Source: Anaerolineaceae bacterium | GTDB lineage: Bacteria > Chloroflexota > Anaerolineae > Anaerolineales > Anaerolineaceae | Assembly (NCBI GenBank): GCA_011620505.1 | Contig: WOZA01000089.1 | Span: forward strand, 1 to 6,135 | DNA length: 6,135 nucleotides | Direction: 5' to 3' | Shown here: one piece after another, positions 1 through 6,135 of the stretch | Layout: each line of letters starts with the position of its first letter | How positions within the stretch are numbered: the stretch's first letter is position 1 | Translations under genes and position numbers: made by a program | Notes under the pieces: model-generated | What the model was told of the DNA's origin: nothing | What the model saw: the letters and a program-made list of their open reading frames with translations, nothing else | Database searches by the model: none

Positions 1-25
1 CTTCTCAAAAGATTGTTATTTCGGC

Positions 26-54
26 TTGACAATTCCTGCTCGATGCCGTATAGT
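26..54 (+). promoter_or_regulatory. Sigma70-type promoter of the marR-ABC exporter operon
   Basis: A perfect -35 hexamer TTGACA (26-31) is followed after exactly 17 bases by TATAGT (49-54), which matches the TATAAT consensus at five of six positions. Transcription would start near 60-62, leaving a short leader of about 25 bases before the regulator's ATG at 87. Such a strong promoter suggests that expression is held down by a repressor. The repeat over the -10 element supports that view. No start site has been mapped; this is read from sequence alone. Confidence 0.8.
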
Positions 55-71
55 AAAGCCCGTTTAACTAT
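50..71. promoter_or_regulatory. Candidate MarR operator (imperfect inverted repeat over -10 and start site)
   Basis: The left arm ATAGTAAA (50-57) and right arm TTTAACTAT (63-71) are complementary at eight positions, with one extra base in the right arm and the spacer GCCCG between them. The ungapped core is TAAA-N5-TTTA (54-66). The repeat covers most of the -10 hexamer and the expected transcription start, so a dimer bound here would block RNA polymerase. Divergent or self-directed repression from such sites is typical of MarR proteins. The one-base asymmetry is a weakness, and the assignment to the adjacent regulator is inference. Confidence 0.45.
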
Positions 72-73
72 CA

Positions 74-80
74 AGGCAGG
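74..80 (+). promoter_or_regulatory. Ribosome binding site of the MarR gene
   Basis: The purine-rich stretch AGGCAGG lies six bases before the ATG at 87. It is only a moderate match to the Shine-Dalgarno consensus, but it supports this start over the in-frame Met codons further on (residues 18-20), which have no comparable upstream motif. Confidence 0.5.
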
Positions 81-86
81 TTTACG

Positions 87-569
87 ATGCAGAGCAAGCA
101 GGAAAAATTAATCGAACAACTCAATCAATTCGCTGTCATGATGATGCACATCAACATGATCTACAACATGCAACTCATGCAGGAGTACGATCTTTCCTTT
201 ACGCATCTTAACAGCCTTTTTTATATCCATCGCGCCGGCTGTACGAACATTCACTGCCTTGCTGAGCACCTGGGCGTCACCAAAGCCGCTGTTTCGCAGA
301 TGATAGACCGGCTGGTTGACTCAGGCCTGATTTCCCGTCAGGAGGCGCCAATGGACAGGCGCACCAAGCTGATCTGCCTGAGCGAGACCGGCGAGAGCCT
401 GGTGCAAAAAGCTTTCTTAGCGCGCCAAAAATGGGTACCAAACCTGGCTGCCAGCCTGACGGAGTCGCAACAAGAGCAGGCTTGCCAGATCTTTGAGACT
501 GTAAACGAAAAGCTCAGACAAATCCAGAAAGGACTAAATCCCGAAATATCGAGAAATAACCCATGTTAA
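87..569 (+). CDS. MarR-family winged-helix transcriptional regulator
   Basis: This 160-residue protein has the usual MarR length and layout. An N-terminal dimerisation helix (about 5-32) is followed by a winged helix-turn-helix: helices around 38-50 and 54-62, the recognition helix around 65-77 (VTKAAVSQMIDRL), and a wing at about 80-98 containing the family's Asp-Arg-Arg (90-92). A C-terminal dimerisation helix pair spans about 103-148. Such proteins bind inverted repeats as dimers and usually release DNA when they bind small phenolic or lipophilic ligands or are oxidised. The gene is first in the operon and overlaps the exporter gene by 7 bases, so it most likely represses its own operon and responds to an exported compound. 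Two oddities are a Met-rich first helix (Met 18, 19, 20, 24, 28, 31) and five Cys (52, 57, 97, 133, 160). The family call is firm; the ligand is unknown. Confidence 0.92.
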   Translation: MQSKQEKLIEQLNQFAVMMMHINMIYNMQLMQEYDLSFTHLNSLFYIHRAGCTNIHCLAEHLGVTKAAVSQMIDRLVDSGLISRQEAPMDRRTKLICLSETGESLVQKAFLARQKWVPNLAASLTESQQEQACQIFETVNEKLRQIQKGLNPEISRNNPC

Positions 570-2803
570 GACTTAAGAAATACTACCGACCTTATTTAAA
601 GTTAATCCTGCCAGCAATATTATTTGTGCTGGTCGTCGCGTGGAGTGATCTGCAATTGCCAGATTATCTCTCCGACATCGTCAATGTTGGCATCCAGCAG
701 AAAGGCGTTGAATCCGGCGCCCCAGTGGTTCTGAGTGAGAGTACTTTCCAGAATATCGGCAAACTCTACCCAGATGAGCAGGCAAAATTACTGCAATATT
801 ATGAACTGGTTTCACCCGGCAGCCCACAATCCGAATCCCTCGCTGCAGATTATCCCAAAGCCGCAGAAGAGGCGGTCTATGCTCTGAAGCCGCTCGAGGA
901 GGGAGAGGATCTGGTAGTTGAAAACCTGATTTCCAAACCGCTGGTTTTACTCCAAAGTTTGCGCATGATCCAGGAGAATCCTGAACTCGCAACGCAAATG
1001 CTTGGGGAGAATTTTCCGCTGGACCCCAGCCTGCTCAGCAGTGGGCAGGACCTGTTGAGTTTGCTTTCAATGATGCCTCAGGCACAGCGGGCTCAGCTAC
1101 TTGACAACGTCAATCAGCACCTGACCTCGCTTGAAGGAACCATCCTGCATCAAATCACTGTAACTGCTATTACCAGCGAGTATTCCTCCCTGGGCGCAGA
1201 CATCGGACGTTTTCAAACCAATTACATCCTGCGCATCGGTGCGCAAATGCTGGTTGTTTCCCTGTTGAGTTTGGTTGCTTCCATAGTCGTCAGCTATTTG
1301 GCTTCACTCAGTTCGGCCAGTATTGCCAGGGACGTCCGTTCCGGTGTTTTCCGTAAAGTAACAGATTTCAGCAACGCTGAGTTTGAAAGTTTTTCCACGG
1401 CTTCGCTTATCACCCGCACCACCAATGATGTTGACCAGGTTCGGATGGCAATCTTTATGCTGATTCGCATGGGCTTTCAGGCCCCGCTTATTGGCGGCTT
1501 GGGAATCGTGCGCGCCCTCGAAAAAAGCCCGGGTATGTGGTGGACAATTGCATTGATCGTCGGGGTTTTGATGGTCGTTATCATTGCCCTCTATGTGATT
1601 GTCGTCCCACGCTTTGAACGCATCCAAGCCTTTATTGACAGACTCAACCTTGTCATGCGCGAGAACCTTTCGGGCATCATGGTTGTCAGAGCTTTCAACA
1701 AACAGCACTATGAAGAAGAACGGTTTGACGTCGCCAACAAGGATTTGACGGGCAATATGCTCTATATCGGACGCGCAATAGCGTTCATATTTCCTGCGAT
1801 GAACCTGATCATGATGGGAGGCCAAGTCTTCATCATCTGGATCGGGGCGGGCATCATAGCGCAATCCAGTATGCAGGTCGGCGACTTGATTGCCTTCATG
1901 CAATACGCGATGCAGATCATGTTTTCCTTTTTGAATCTTTCAATGCTCTTTATTTTCATCCCGCGCGCTAACGTTTCTGCCAACCGCATTGCGGATGTGC
2001 TCGAGAAAACAGTTTCCATCACCGATCCAGCCGAACCGGTTGCCTTCGAGCAACCTGTGAAGGGCGTGGTGGAGTTTCAGGATGTTGATTTCCGCTATCC
2101 AGATGCTGAGGAGGACATGCTGCACGATGTCAGTTTTAAGGCAGACCCCGGCAAGGTAACTGCGATTATTGGTTCAACTGGCAGCGGAAAGTCCACACTC
2201 ATCAACCTCCTGCCCCGCTTTTTCGATGTGAGCAAGGGCAAGATCACGATTGATGATATTGACATTCGCGATGTGCCTCTGGCCACTTTGCGGGCTCAAA
2301 TTGGGTTTGCGCCGCAACGAGGGCTGCTCTTTAGCGGAACCGTTGCAAGCAACCTGCGAGTCGCAAAACCCGACGCCACCGAAGAAGAGATGCGCGAGGT
2401 CATCACAATTGCCCAGGCAGCTGATTTCGTTTTGAATGGCGAAGACGGACTGAATATGCCCATCGCGCAAGGCGGCGATAATGTCTCGGGCGGTCAGCGG
2501 CAGCGCCTTTCGATAGCGCGTGCCATCATCAAACCGCGCCCAATCTATATTTTTGATGACAGTTTCTCGGCCTTGGACTTCAAGACTGACGCAGCCCTGC
2601 GCAGTGCACTCCGACCAAGGATCGCAAATAGCACATTTATCATTATCACCCAGCGCATTTCAACTGCCAAAAACGCAGATCAGATCATCGTACTTGATAA
2701 CGGGAGGGTTGTGGGCAAAGGAAGCCATCACGAACTGATGACCGACTGCAACACTTACCAGGAAATTGCGAACTCCCAGTTGAGCGCAGAGGAGTTAGCA
2801 TGA
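563..2803 (+). CDS. ABC exporter subunit with degenerate ATP site and large extracytoplasmic loop
   Basis: This is a 746-residue fused permease/ATPase, about 150 residues longer than a usual half-exporter. Predicted membrane helices lie at about 12-29, 222-249, 295-319, 326-348, 404-430 and 440-467. The extra length is a hydrophilic, mostly helical-looking stretch at about 45-218 between helices 1 and 2, expected outside the membrane. The nucleotide-binding domain (about 500-735) has A-loop Tyr512, Walker A GSTGSGKST (537-545, Lys543), Q-loop Gln585, an intact signature VSGGQ (641-645) and Walker B IYIFDD (661-666). Asp666 replaces the catalytic Glu, and Gln697 replaces the switch His (ITQR). 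These losses mark the degenerate half of a heterodimer, whose partner is the next gene, overlapping by 4 bases. The protein resembles YfiB-like subunits of Firmicutes and Chloroflexota. The start overlaps the regulator's stop and has only a weak binding site (GAG at 551-553), so coupling is likely. The substrate is unknown; drug or lipid export is a family-based guess. Confidence 0.93.
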   Translation: MLRLKKYYRPYLKLILPAILFVLVVAWSDLQLPDYLSDIVNVGIQQKGVESGAPVVLSESTFQNIGKLYPDEQAKLLQYYELVSPGSPQSESLAADYPKAAEEAVYALKPLEEGEDLVVENLISKPLVLLQSLRMIQENPELATQMLGENFPLDPSLLSSGQDLLSLLSMMPQAQRAQLLDNVNQHLTSLEGTILHQITVTAITSEYSSLGADIGRFQTNYILRIGAQMLVVSLLSLVASIVVSYLASLSSASIARDVRSGVFRKVTDFSNAEFESFSTASLITRTTNDVDQVRMAIFMLIRMGFQAPLIGGLGIVRALEKSPGMWWTIALIVGVLMVVIIALYVIVVPRFERIQAFIDRLNLVMRENLSGIMVVRAFNKQHYEEERFDVANKDLTGNMLYIGRAIAFIFPAMNLIMMGGQVFIIWIGAGIIAQSSMQVGDLIAFMQYAMQIMFSFLNLSMLFIFIPRANVSANRIADVLEKTVSITDPAEPVAFEQPVKGVVEFQDVDFRYPDAEEDMLHDVSFKADPGKVTAIIGSTGSGKSTLINLLPRFFDVSKGKITIDDIDIRDVPLATLRAQIGFAPQRGLLFSGTVASNLRVAKPDATEEEMREVITIAQAADFVLNGEDGLNMPIAQGGDNVSGGQRQRLSIARAIIKPRPIYIFDDSFSALDFKTDAALRSALRPRIANSTFIIITQRISTAKNADQIIVLDNGRVVGKGSHHELMTDCNTYQEIANSQLSAEELA
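2789..2794 (+). promoter_or_regulatory. Ribosome binding site of the second ABC subunit
   Basis: GAGGAG, inside the last codons of the upstream exporter gene, sits five bases before the ATG at 2800. It is the strongest Shine-Dalgarno match upstream of the first exporter stop and fixes the start within the ATGA overlap. The site indicates efficient reinitiation, as expected for subunits needed in equal amounts. Confidence 0.75.
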
Positions 2804-4713
2804 ACCAGCAAACAAACCAAGAACCTATCCAAACCGATCCTAAGAACCCCTTCGCCAACAGTCAAGCCAAGAAGGTGGAAACAAGGCAGAGACCTCTTGG
2901 AGGTAGAGGAGGCAGGTTGATGCCCGGTGAGAAACCGCGCGACTTCAAAGGCAGTATGAAGCAGCTGATCAGCTACCTTGGACCCTACAGGTGGTCTGTC
3001 TTGCTGATGCTTCTAATGGCTGCCGGCGGCACCGTCTTCTCAATTTTTGGACCGCGCACGCTGGGTGAGGCAATCACAGAGCTTTATGCCGGTGTTTTAC
3101 GCATGGTTCAGGGCGACCCACTGGGTATTGACCTTGCCGCGATTGGGGCGATCCTCGTTCGCGTGCTGCTACTTTATGTTATTTCATCGGTCCTCAGCCT
3201 GGTTCAGGGCTTTATCATGACCAGAATTTCTGCCAACATCACATACAAGATGCGCCAGGAAATCTCACATAAGCTCAACCGACTGCCGCTCAGTTATTTC
3301 GACCGGGTTTCCCAGGGAGAGGTGCTTTCGCGAGTCACCAATGACGTGGATGTTATCAGCAACACGCTCAATCAGAGTCTCTCGGAAATCATCACCTCCG
3401 TCACCCGCATCATCGGCGTTCTGATCATGATGTTTTCCATCAGCCTCAGCATGACCCTCATCGGCCTTATTATGGTGCCACTGGTCATGATTGTTGTACG
3501 GTTGATTGTAAGTAAATCGCAAGTGTATTTCCGCCTTCAGCAGGAGTATCTCGGCCACATTGAGGGTCATGTTGAAGAAATGTATGGCGGGCATTTAATC
3601 TTGAAGGCGTATAACGGCGAACAAGGCAGCGTCGAGCACTTTGAAACTCTGAATAAAACCCTCTTTACCAGTGCCTGGCGCTCACAATTCCTCTCCAACA
3701 TGATCATGCCGATCACACGCTTCTTCGGCAATCTTGGTTACGTCGCTGTCGCGATCCTGGGAGGCTACCTGACCATTCAAAACCGCCTGAGTATCGGAGA
3801 TATACAGGCGTTCATTCAATATCTGCGTTCATTCCAACAACCCTTGATACAGGTCGCCAACATCGCCAACGTCCTCCAGCAGACAGCGGCTGCGGCAGAA
3901 CGCGTCTTCGAGTTCCTCAATGAAAAAGAGATCGAACCCGATCCTGCAAACGCTGTAACCCTCGAAAAAGTCCGGGGCAAAGTGGAATTCCGTAACGTGT
4001 GGTTCGGCTATAACCCTGGCGAATATGTCATCAAGAATTTCTCGATGGTCGTTGAACCCGGGCAAAAAGTTGCAATCGTCGGCCCCACTGGCGCCGGCAA
4101 AACCACGCTGGTCAAATTGCTGATGCGCTTCTATGACATTGATCGCGGTGAAATTCTGATCGACGATGTCAACATCAAGGATATGACCAGCGAAAACCTC
4201 CGCAGCCATATGGCGATGGTGCTCCAGAATACCTGGCTATTTAACGGAACCATTCGCGAAAATATCCGCTATGGCCGGCAGGATGCCAGCGACGAGGAAG
4301 TGGTTCATGCGGCAGATATGGCTTATGCCGACCACTTCACCCGCACACTTCCGGGCGGCTACGACATGGTGCTGAATGAAGAAGCCTCCAACGTCTCTGC
4401 CGGTCAGAAACAACTCCTGACCATTGCACGCGCTGTGCTGGCTGACCCAACCATCCTGATTTTGGACGAAGCTACCAGTTCGGTTGACACTCGCACCGAG
4501 GTGCTGATCCAGAAAGCCATGGACAAGCTGATGGTTGGCCGTACCAGTTTTATCATTGCCCATCGCCTTTCCACCATTCGCAACGCTGATCGCATTTTGG
4601 TAATGCGCGATGGCAATATCGTAGAACAAGGGACTCACGAGGGATTGCTGGCACGCCAGGGGTTCTATTATGAGCTCTACCAAAGCCAGTTCTTGCTGCC
4701 GGTTGAGGCATAA
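2800..4713 (+). CDS. ABC exporter subunit with catalytically complete ATP site
   Basis: This is a 637-residue permease/ATPase half-exporter. The first 50 or so residues are a hydrophilic, Gln/Asn- and Gly/Arg-rich cytoplasmic tail ending in MPGEKPRDFKG, a tail I recognise from YfiC-like subunits. Predicted membrane helices lie at about 65-84, 113-138, 198-216, 218-237, 303-325 and 335-357. The ATPase domain (about 393-630) has A-loop Tyr404, Walker A GPTGAGKTT (428-436, Lys434), Q-loop Gln476, Walker B ILILDE (552-557) with catalytic Glu557, D-loop SSVD (560-563) and switch His588 (IAHR). The signature is VSAGQ (532-536), with Ala at the usual first Gly. Paired with the upstream subunit, its Walker motifs and His face an intact SGGQ and form the working ATP site. 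Its own altered signature faces the degenerate one. The gene closes the operon. An in-frame ATG at 2920 with a good binding site could give a shorter form, but the family's usual tail favours the start given. Confidence 0.94.
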   Translation: MNQQTNQEPIQTDPKNPFANSQAKKVETRQRPLGGRGGRLMPGEKPRDFKGSMKQLISYLGPYRWSVLLMLLMAAGGTVFSIFGPRTLGEAITELYAGVLRMVQGDPLGIDLAAIGAILVRVLLLYVISSVLSLVQGFIMTRISANITYKMRQEISHKLNRLPLSYFDRVSQGEVLSRVTNDVDVISNTLNQSLSEIITSVTRIIGVLIMMFSISLSMTLIGLIMVPLVMIVVRLIVSKSQVYFRLQQEYLGHIEGHVEEMYGGHLILKAYNGEQGSVEHFETLNKTLFTSAWRSQFLSNMIMPITRFFGNLGYVAVAILGGYLTIQNRLSIGDIQAFIQYLRSFQQPLIQVANIANVLQQTAAAAERVFEFLNEKEIEPDPANAVTLEKVRGKVEFRNVWFGYNPGEYVIKNFSMVVEPGQKVAIVGPTGAGKTTLVKLLMRFYDIDRGEILIDDVNIKDMTSENLRSHMAMVLQNTWLFNGTIRENIRYGRQDASDEEVVHAADMAYADHFTRTLPGGYDMVLNEEASNVSAGQKQLLTIARAVLADPTILILDEATSSVDTRTEVLIQKAMDKLMVGRTSFIIAHRLSTIRNADRILVMRDGNIVEQGTHEGLLARQGFYYELYQSQFLLPVEA

Positions 4714-4737
4714 AAGAGTGGGCTAAAAATCGTTATC

Positions 4738-4766
4738 ATGGCGCAGGATATAAAAACCTGCGCCAT
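4738..4766 (+). terminator. Perfect 10-bp hairpin after the exporter operon, possible terminator
   Basis: ATGGCGCAGG (4738-4747) pairs perfectly with CCTGCGCCAT (4757-4766) around the 9-base A/T loop ATATAAAAA. It begins 24 bases after the stop of the second exporter gene. The stem is G/C-rich and stable, as in an intrinsic terminator, but only two or three T follow it before GATTAAG. It may end transcription weakly, act with Rho, or protect the 3' end of the operon mRNA. Confidence 0.55.
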
Positions 4767-4781
4767 TTGATTAAGTACGGG

Positions 4782-4800
4782 TAAAATTATCGAAACGTTT
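4782..4800 (+). promoter_or_regulatory. Weak candidate -10 element and AAACGTTT palindrome upstream of GH1
   Basis: TAAAAT (4782-4787) matches the -10 consensus at five of six positions, but no good -35 lies 16-18 bases upstream; TTGATT at 4767 is only nine bases away. Just downstream is the self-complementary AAACGTTT (4793-4800), preceded by CG. A symmetric core centred on CG is common in LacI-family operators that control sugar genes, and here it would sit at the transcription start of a glycosidase. An 8-base palindrome in A/T-rich DNA can arise by chance, so this is a suggestion only. Confidence 0.25.
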
Positions 4801-4803
4801 TTT

Positions 4804-4807
4804 GGAG
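4804..4807 (+). promoter_or_regulatory. Ribosome binding site of the GH1 gene
   Basis: GGAG, preceded by a T-run, lies six bases before the ATG at 4814. It fits the start at which the GH1 fold begins almost at once (FPGGFLWGTATSS), so no N-terminal extension is needed. Confidence 0.7.
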
Positions 4808-4813
4808 ACTAAC

Positions 4814-6135
4814 ATGCCGAGAGCTACCTTTACATTTCCTGGCGGATTCCTGTGGGGCACCGCCACCTCCTCACACCAAGTGGAGGGGAATAATCTGAAC
4901 AATGATTGGTGGGCATGGGAGCAGCAGGAAGGCCGCATACTCAATGGCGACCGGTCTGGCAGGGCTTGCGACTGGTGGGCAGGGCGTTGGCGCGAGGACT
5001 TTGACCGTGCTCACGAAACGTACCAAAACGCGCACCGCCTTTCCGTGGAATGGTCCCGCATCCAGCCTGAACCCGACCGCTGGGACGAAAGCGCGCTCGA
5101 CCGTTACCGCCAGATGCTGCTGGGGCTCAAAGAGCGCAACATGGTGGCGATGGTCACACTCCATCATTTCACCAATCCGCTGTGGCTGGTAGAGATGGGA
5201 GGATGGGAAAACGAAGCCACTATTGGCCTCTTCGCGGAATTTTCCCGCCGGGTGGTGGAAGCCCTGGGAAGCCACTGCAACCTTTGGATTACCCTCAACG
5301 AGCCAAACGTTTATATGAATGGTGGATACCTGGGCGGAGGCTTTCCGCCGGGCAAAAATGACCTCAAAACTGCTCTTAAGGTACTCAGCAACTTGGTCAA
5401 AGGTCATGCGGCAGCATATCAGGCCATCCACGAGGTGCAAAGCGAGGCACAGGTGGGGGTTGCGAATAATTGGCGCGGCTTTCTGCCCGCTAATGGCAAT
5501 CCGCTCACCCGCTACAGCACAAATCTTTTCAATAAAGTGTTTAATGAAGCTTTTCCCCAGGCTTTGGTCACAGGCAAGTTCGATGCCGTTTTCCTCAAGG
5601 AGGATATCCCTCAAGCCAGGAATACCCAGGATTTCATCGGACTGAATTATTACACCCGCGATCTGATCCGCTTTGACCTTGGAAAGCGGGCGGAGATGTT
5701 CACCCAGCGGTCCTACCCCAAAGGAGCAGAACTTTCGGAATCTGGATTCTTGAATAACGACCCCGAAGGTTTCAAGGCGTGCATCAAATGGGGGGCGCAA
5801 TTTGGAAAGCCGATTTATATCACCGAGAACGGCGCCGAGGATAGTAAAGACGACTTCAGACGCAAATACTTACTGCAGCACCTTCACGCTTTGTGGCATA
5901 TGGTCAACCACAACATCCCGGTAAAGGGTTATTTTCACTGGAGCCTGGTGGATAACTTCGAATGGGAACGGGGCTGGAGCCAGCGGTTTGGACTTTGGGG
6001 GCTTGACCCTGCCACGCAGCTGCGCACCAGGCGTAAAAGCGTGGATCTCTACGCGGATATCTGCCGCACGAACAGCATCACATCCGAAACTGTCGAGAAG
6101 TATTGCCCGGAGATTTACGACCGGATTTATCCGGT
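4814..6135 (+). CDS. Family 1 glycoside hydrolase (beta-glucosidase/beta-glycosidase), 3' end outside window
   Basis: The frame stays open from the ATG to the window edge, giving 440 complete codons. The protein starts with the GH1 N-terminal motif (FLWGTATSSHQVEG, 12-25, with sugar-binding Gln22). It carries the acid/base Glu163 in TLNEP (160-164), Asn278-Tyr279 in GLNYY, the nucleophile Glu338 in ITENG (336-340), and a late active-site strand with Trp376, Glu383 and Trp384. The Glu383-Trp384 pair fits unphosphorylated substrates rather than 6-phospho-glycosides. It should be a retaining (beta/alpha)8-barrel enzyme hydrolysing terminal beta-linked glucose, galactose or similar units. No signal peptide is seen, so it is predicted to be cytoplasmic. 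The usual HW after TL is HF here (His118-Phe119 in TLHHFTNPLW). With its short middle section this recalls the compact GH1 group that includes Pyrococcus horikoshii BGPh (from memory, not aligned). Compact members run to about 420-450 residues, so the stop is probably just past the edge. It is transcribed separately from the exporter operon. Confidence 0.95.
   Translation, partial: MPRATFTFPGGFLWGTATSSHQVEGNNLNNDWWAWEQQEGRILNGDRSGRACDWWAGRWREDFDRAHETYQNAHRLSVEWSRIQPEPDRWDESALDRYRQMLLGLKERNMVAMVTLHHFTNPLWLVEMGGWENEATIGLFAEFSRRVVEALGSHCNLWITLNEPNVYMNGGYLGGGFPPGKNDLKTALKVLSNLVKGHAAAYQAIHEVQSEAQVGVANNWRGFLPANGNPLTRYSTNLFNKVFNEAFPQALVTGKFDAVFLKEDIPQARNTQDFIGLNYYTRDLIRFDLGKRAEMFTQRSYPKGAELSESGFLNNDPEGFKACIKWGAQFGKPIYITENGAEDSKDDFRRKYLLQHLHALWHMVNHNIPVKGYFHWSLVDNFEWERGWSQRFGLWGLDPATQLRTRRKSVDLYADICRTNSITSETVEKYCPEIYDRIYP

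Noticed and set aside
35..80. CCTGC (35-39) and GCAGG (76-80), with TTGA (26-29) and TCAA (71-74), as a larger inverted repeat around the promoter
   Set aside because: The arms are short, widely separated and unevenly spaced, so chance is the better explanation.
1304..1903. A minus-strand frame of 199 codons within the first exporter gene
   Set aside because: The translation is His/Asp-rich low-complexity shadow sequence opposite membrane helices and has no domain or upstream signals.
563..2803. The first exporter subunit as a broken or decaying ATPase gene
   Set aside because: The frame is intact, Walker A, Q-loop and signature are preserved, and Asp and Gln at the catalytic positions are the known pattern of the degenerate half of heterodimeric exporters.
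3829..4683. Minus-strand frames of 126 and 148 codons opposite the second exporter's ATPase domain
   Set aside because: They lie antisense to highly conserved ATPase motifs and show no independent coding evidence.
4767..4787. TTGATT (4767-4772) with TAAAAT (4782-4787) as a complete promoter for GH1
   Set aside because: The spacer is only nine bases, far too short for a sigma70 promoter; only the -10-like element is kept as a weak candidate.
4871..5800. A long reading frame (309 codons) on the minus strand inside the GH1 gene
   Set aside because: It is wholly antisense to a gene with intact GH1 catalytic motifs, has no recognisable domain, and is the mirror effect of the codon bias of the real gene.

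Overview
The window reads as ordinary bacterial chromosome, densely coded on the + strand only. It holds two transcription units. The first (about 26-4713) is a three-gene operon: a MarR-family regulator followed by two half-size ABC exporter subunits. The second (4814 to the window edge) is a family 1 glycoside hydrolase whose 3' end lies outside the window. The gene set, the long-loop exporter type and the compact GH1 type fit an anaerobic member of the Chloroflexota (Anaerolineae-like) or a Firmicutes relative. This taxonomic guess comes from remembered family resemblance only and is low confidence.

Region 1-86 is the control region. It has a near-perfect sigma70-type promoter (TTGACA, 17-base spacer, TATAGT), and an imperfect inverted repeat covers the -10 element and the expected transcription start. 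The repeat is a good candidate for autoregulation by the MarR protein. The regulator gene overlaps the first exporter gene by 7 bases. The first exporter gene overlaps the second by 4 bases (ATGA). The three products are therefore probably made from one mRNA with translational coupling.

The two ABC proteins each carry six predicted membrane helices and one nucleotide-binding domain. Their motif losses are complementary. The first subunit has Asp in place of the catalytic Glu and Gln in place of the switch His, but an intact SGGQ signature. The second has intact Glu and His but a changed signature (SAGQ). This is the pattern of a heterodimeric exporter with one degenerate and one working ATP site, as in TM287/288, BmrCD or LmrCD. 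The first subunit also carries a loop of about 175 residues between membrane helices 1 and 2, predicted to lie outside the cell. The substrate cannot be read from sequence; a drug, lipid or peptide-like toxic compound sensed by the MarR protein is the simplest model.

Region 4714-4813 separates the units. It has a perfect 10-bp hairpin without a clear U-tract, a weak -10-like element, an AAACGTTT palindrome resembling the core of LacI-family operators, and a good ribosome binding site. The GH1 enzyme that follows has all key catalytic residues and no signal peptide. It is predicted to be a cytoplasmic beta-glycosidase acting on unphosphorylated sugars. No link between the enzyme and the exporter is visible.

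I found no mobile elements, CRISPR arrays, RNA genes or clearly novel system. The most unusual feature is the large extracytoplasmic insertion in the first exporter subunit.
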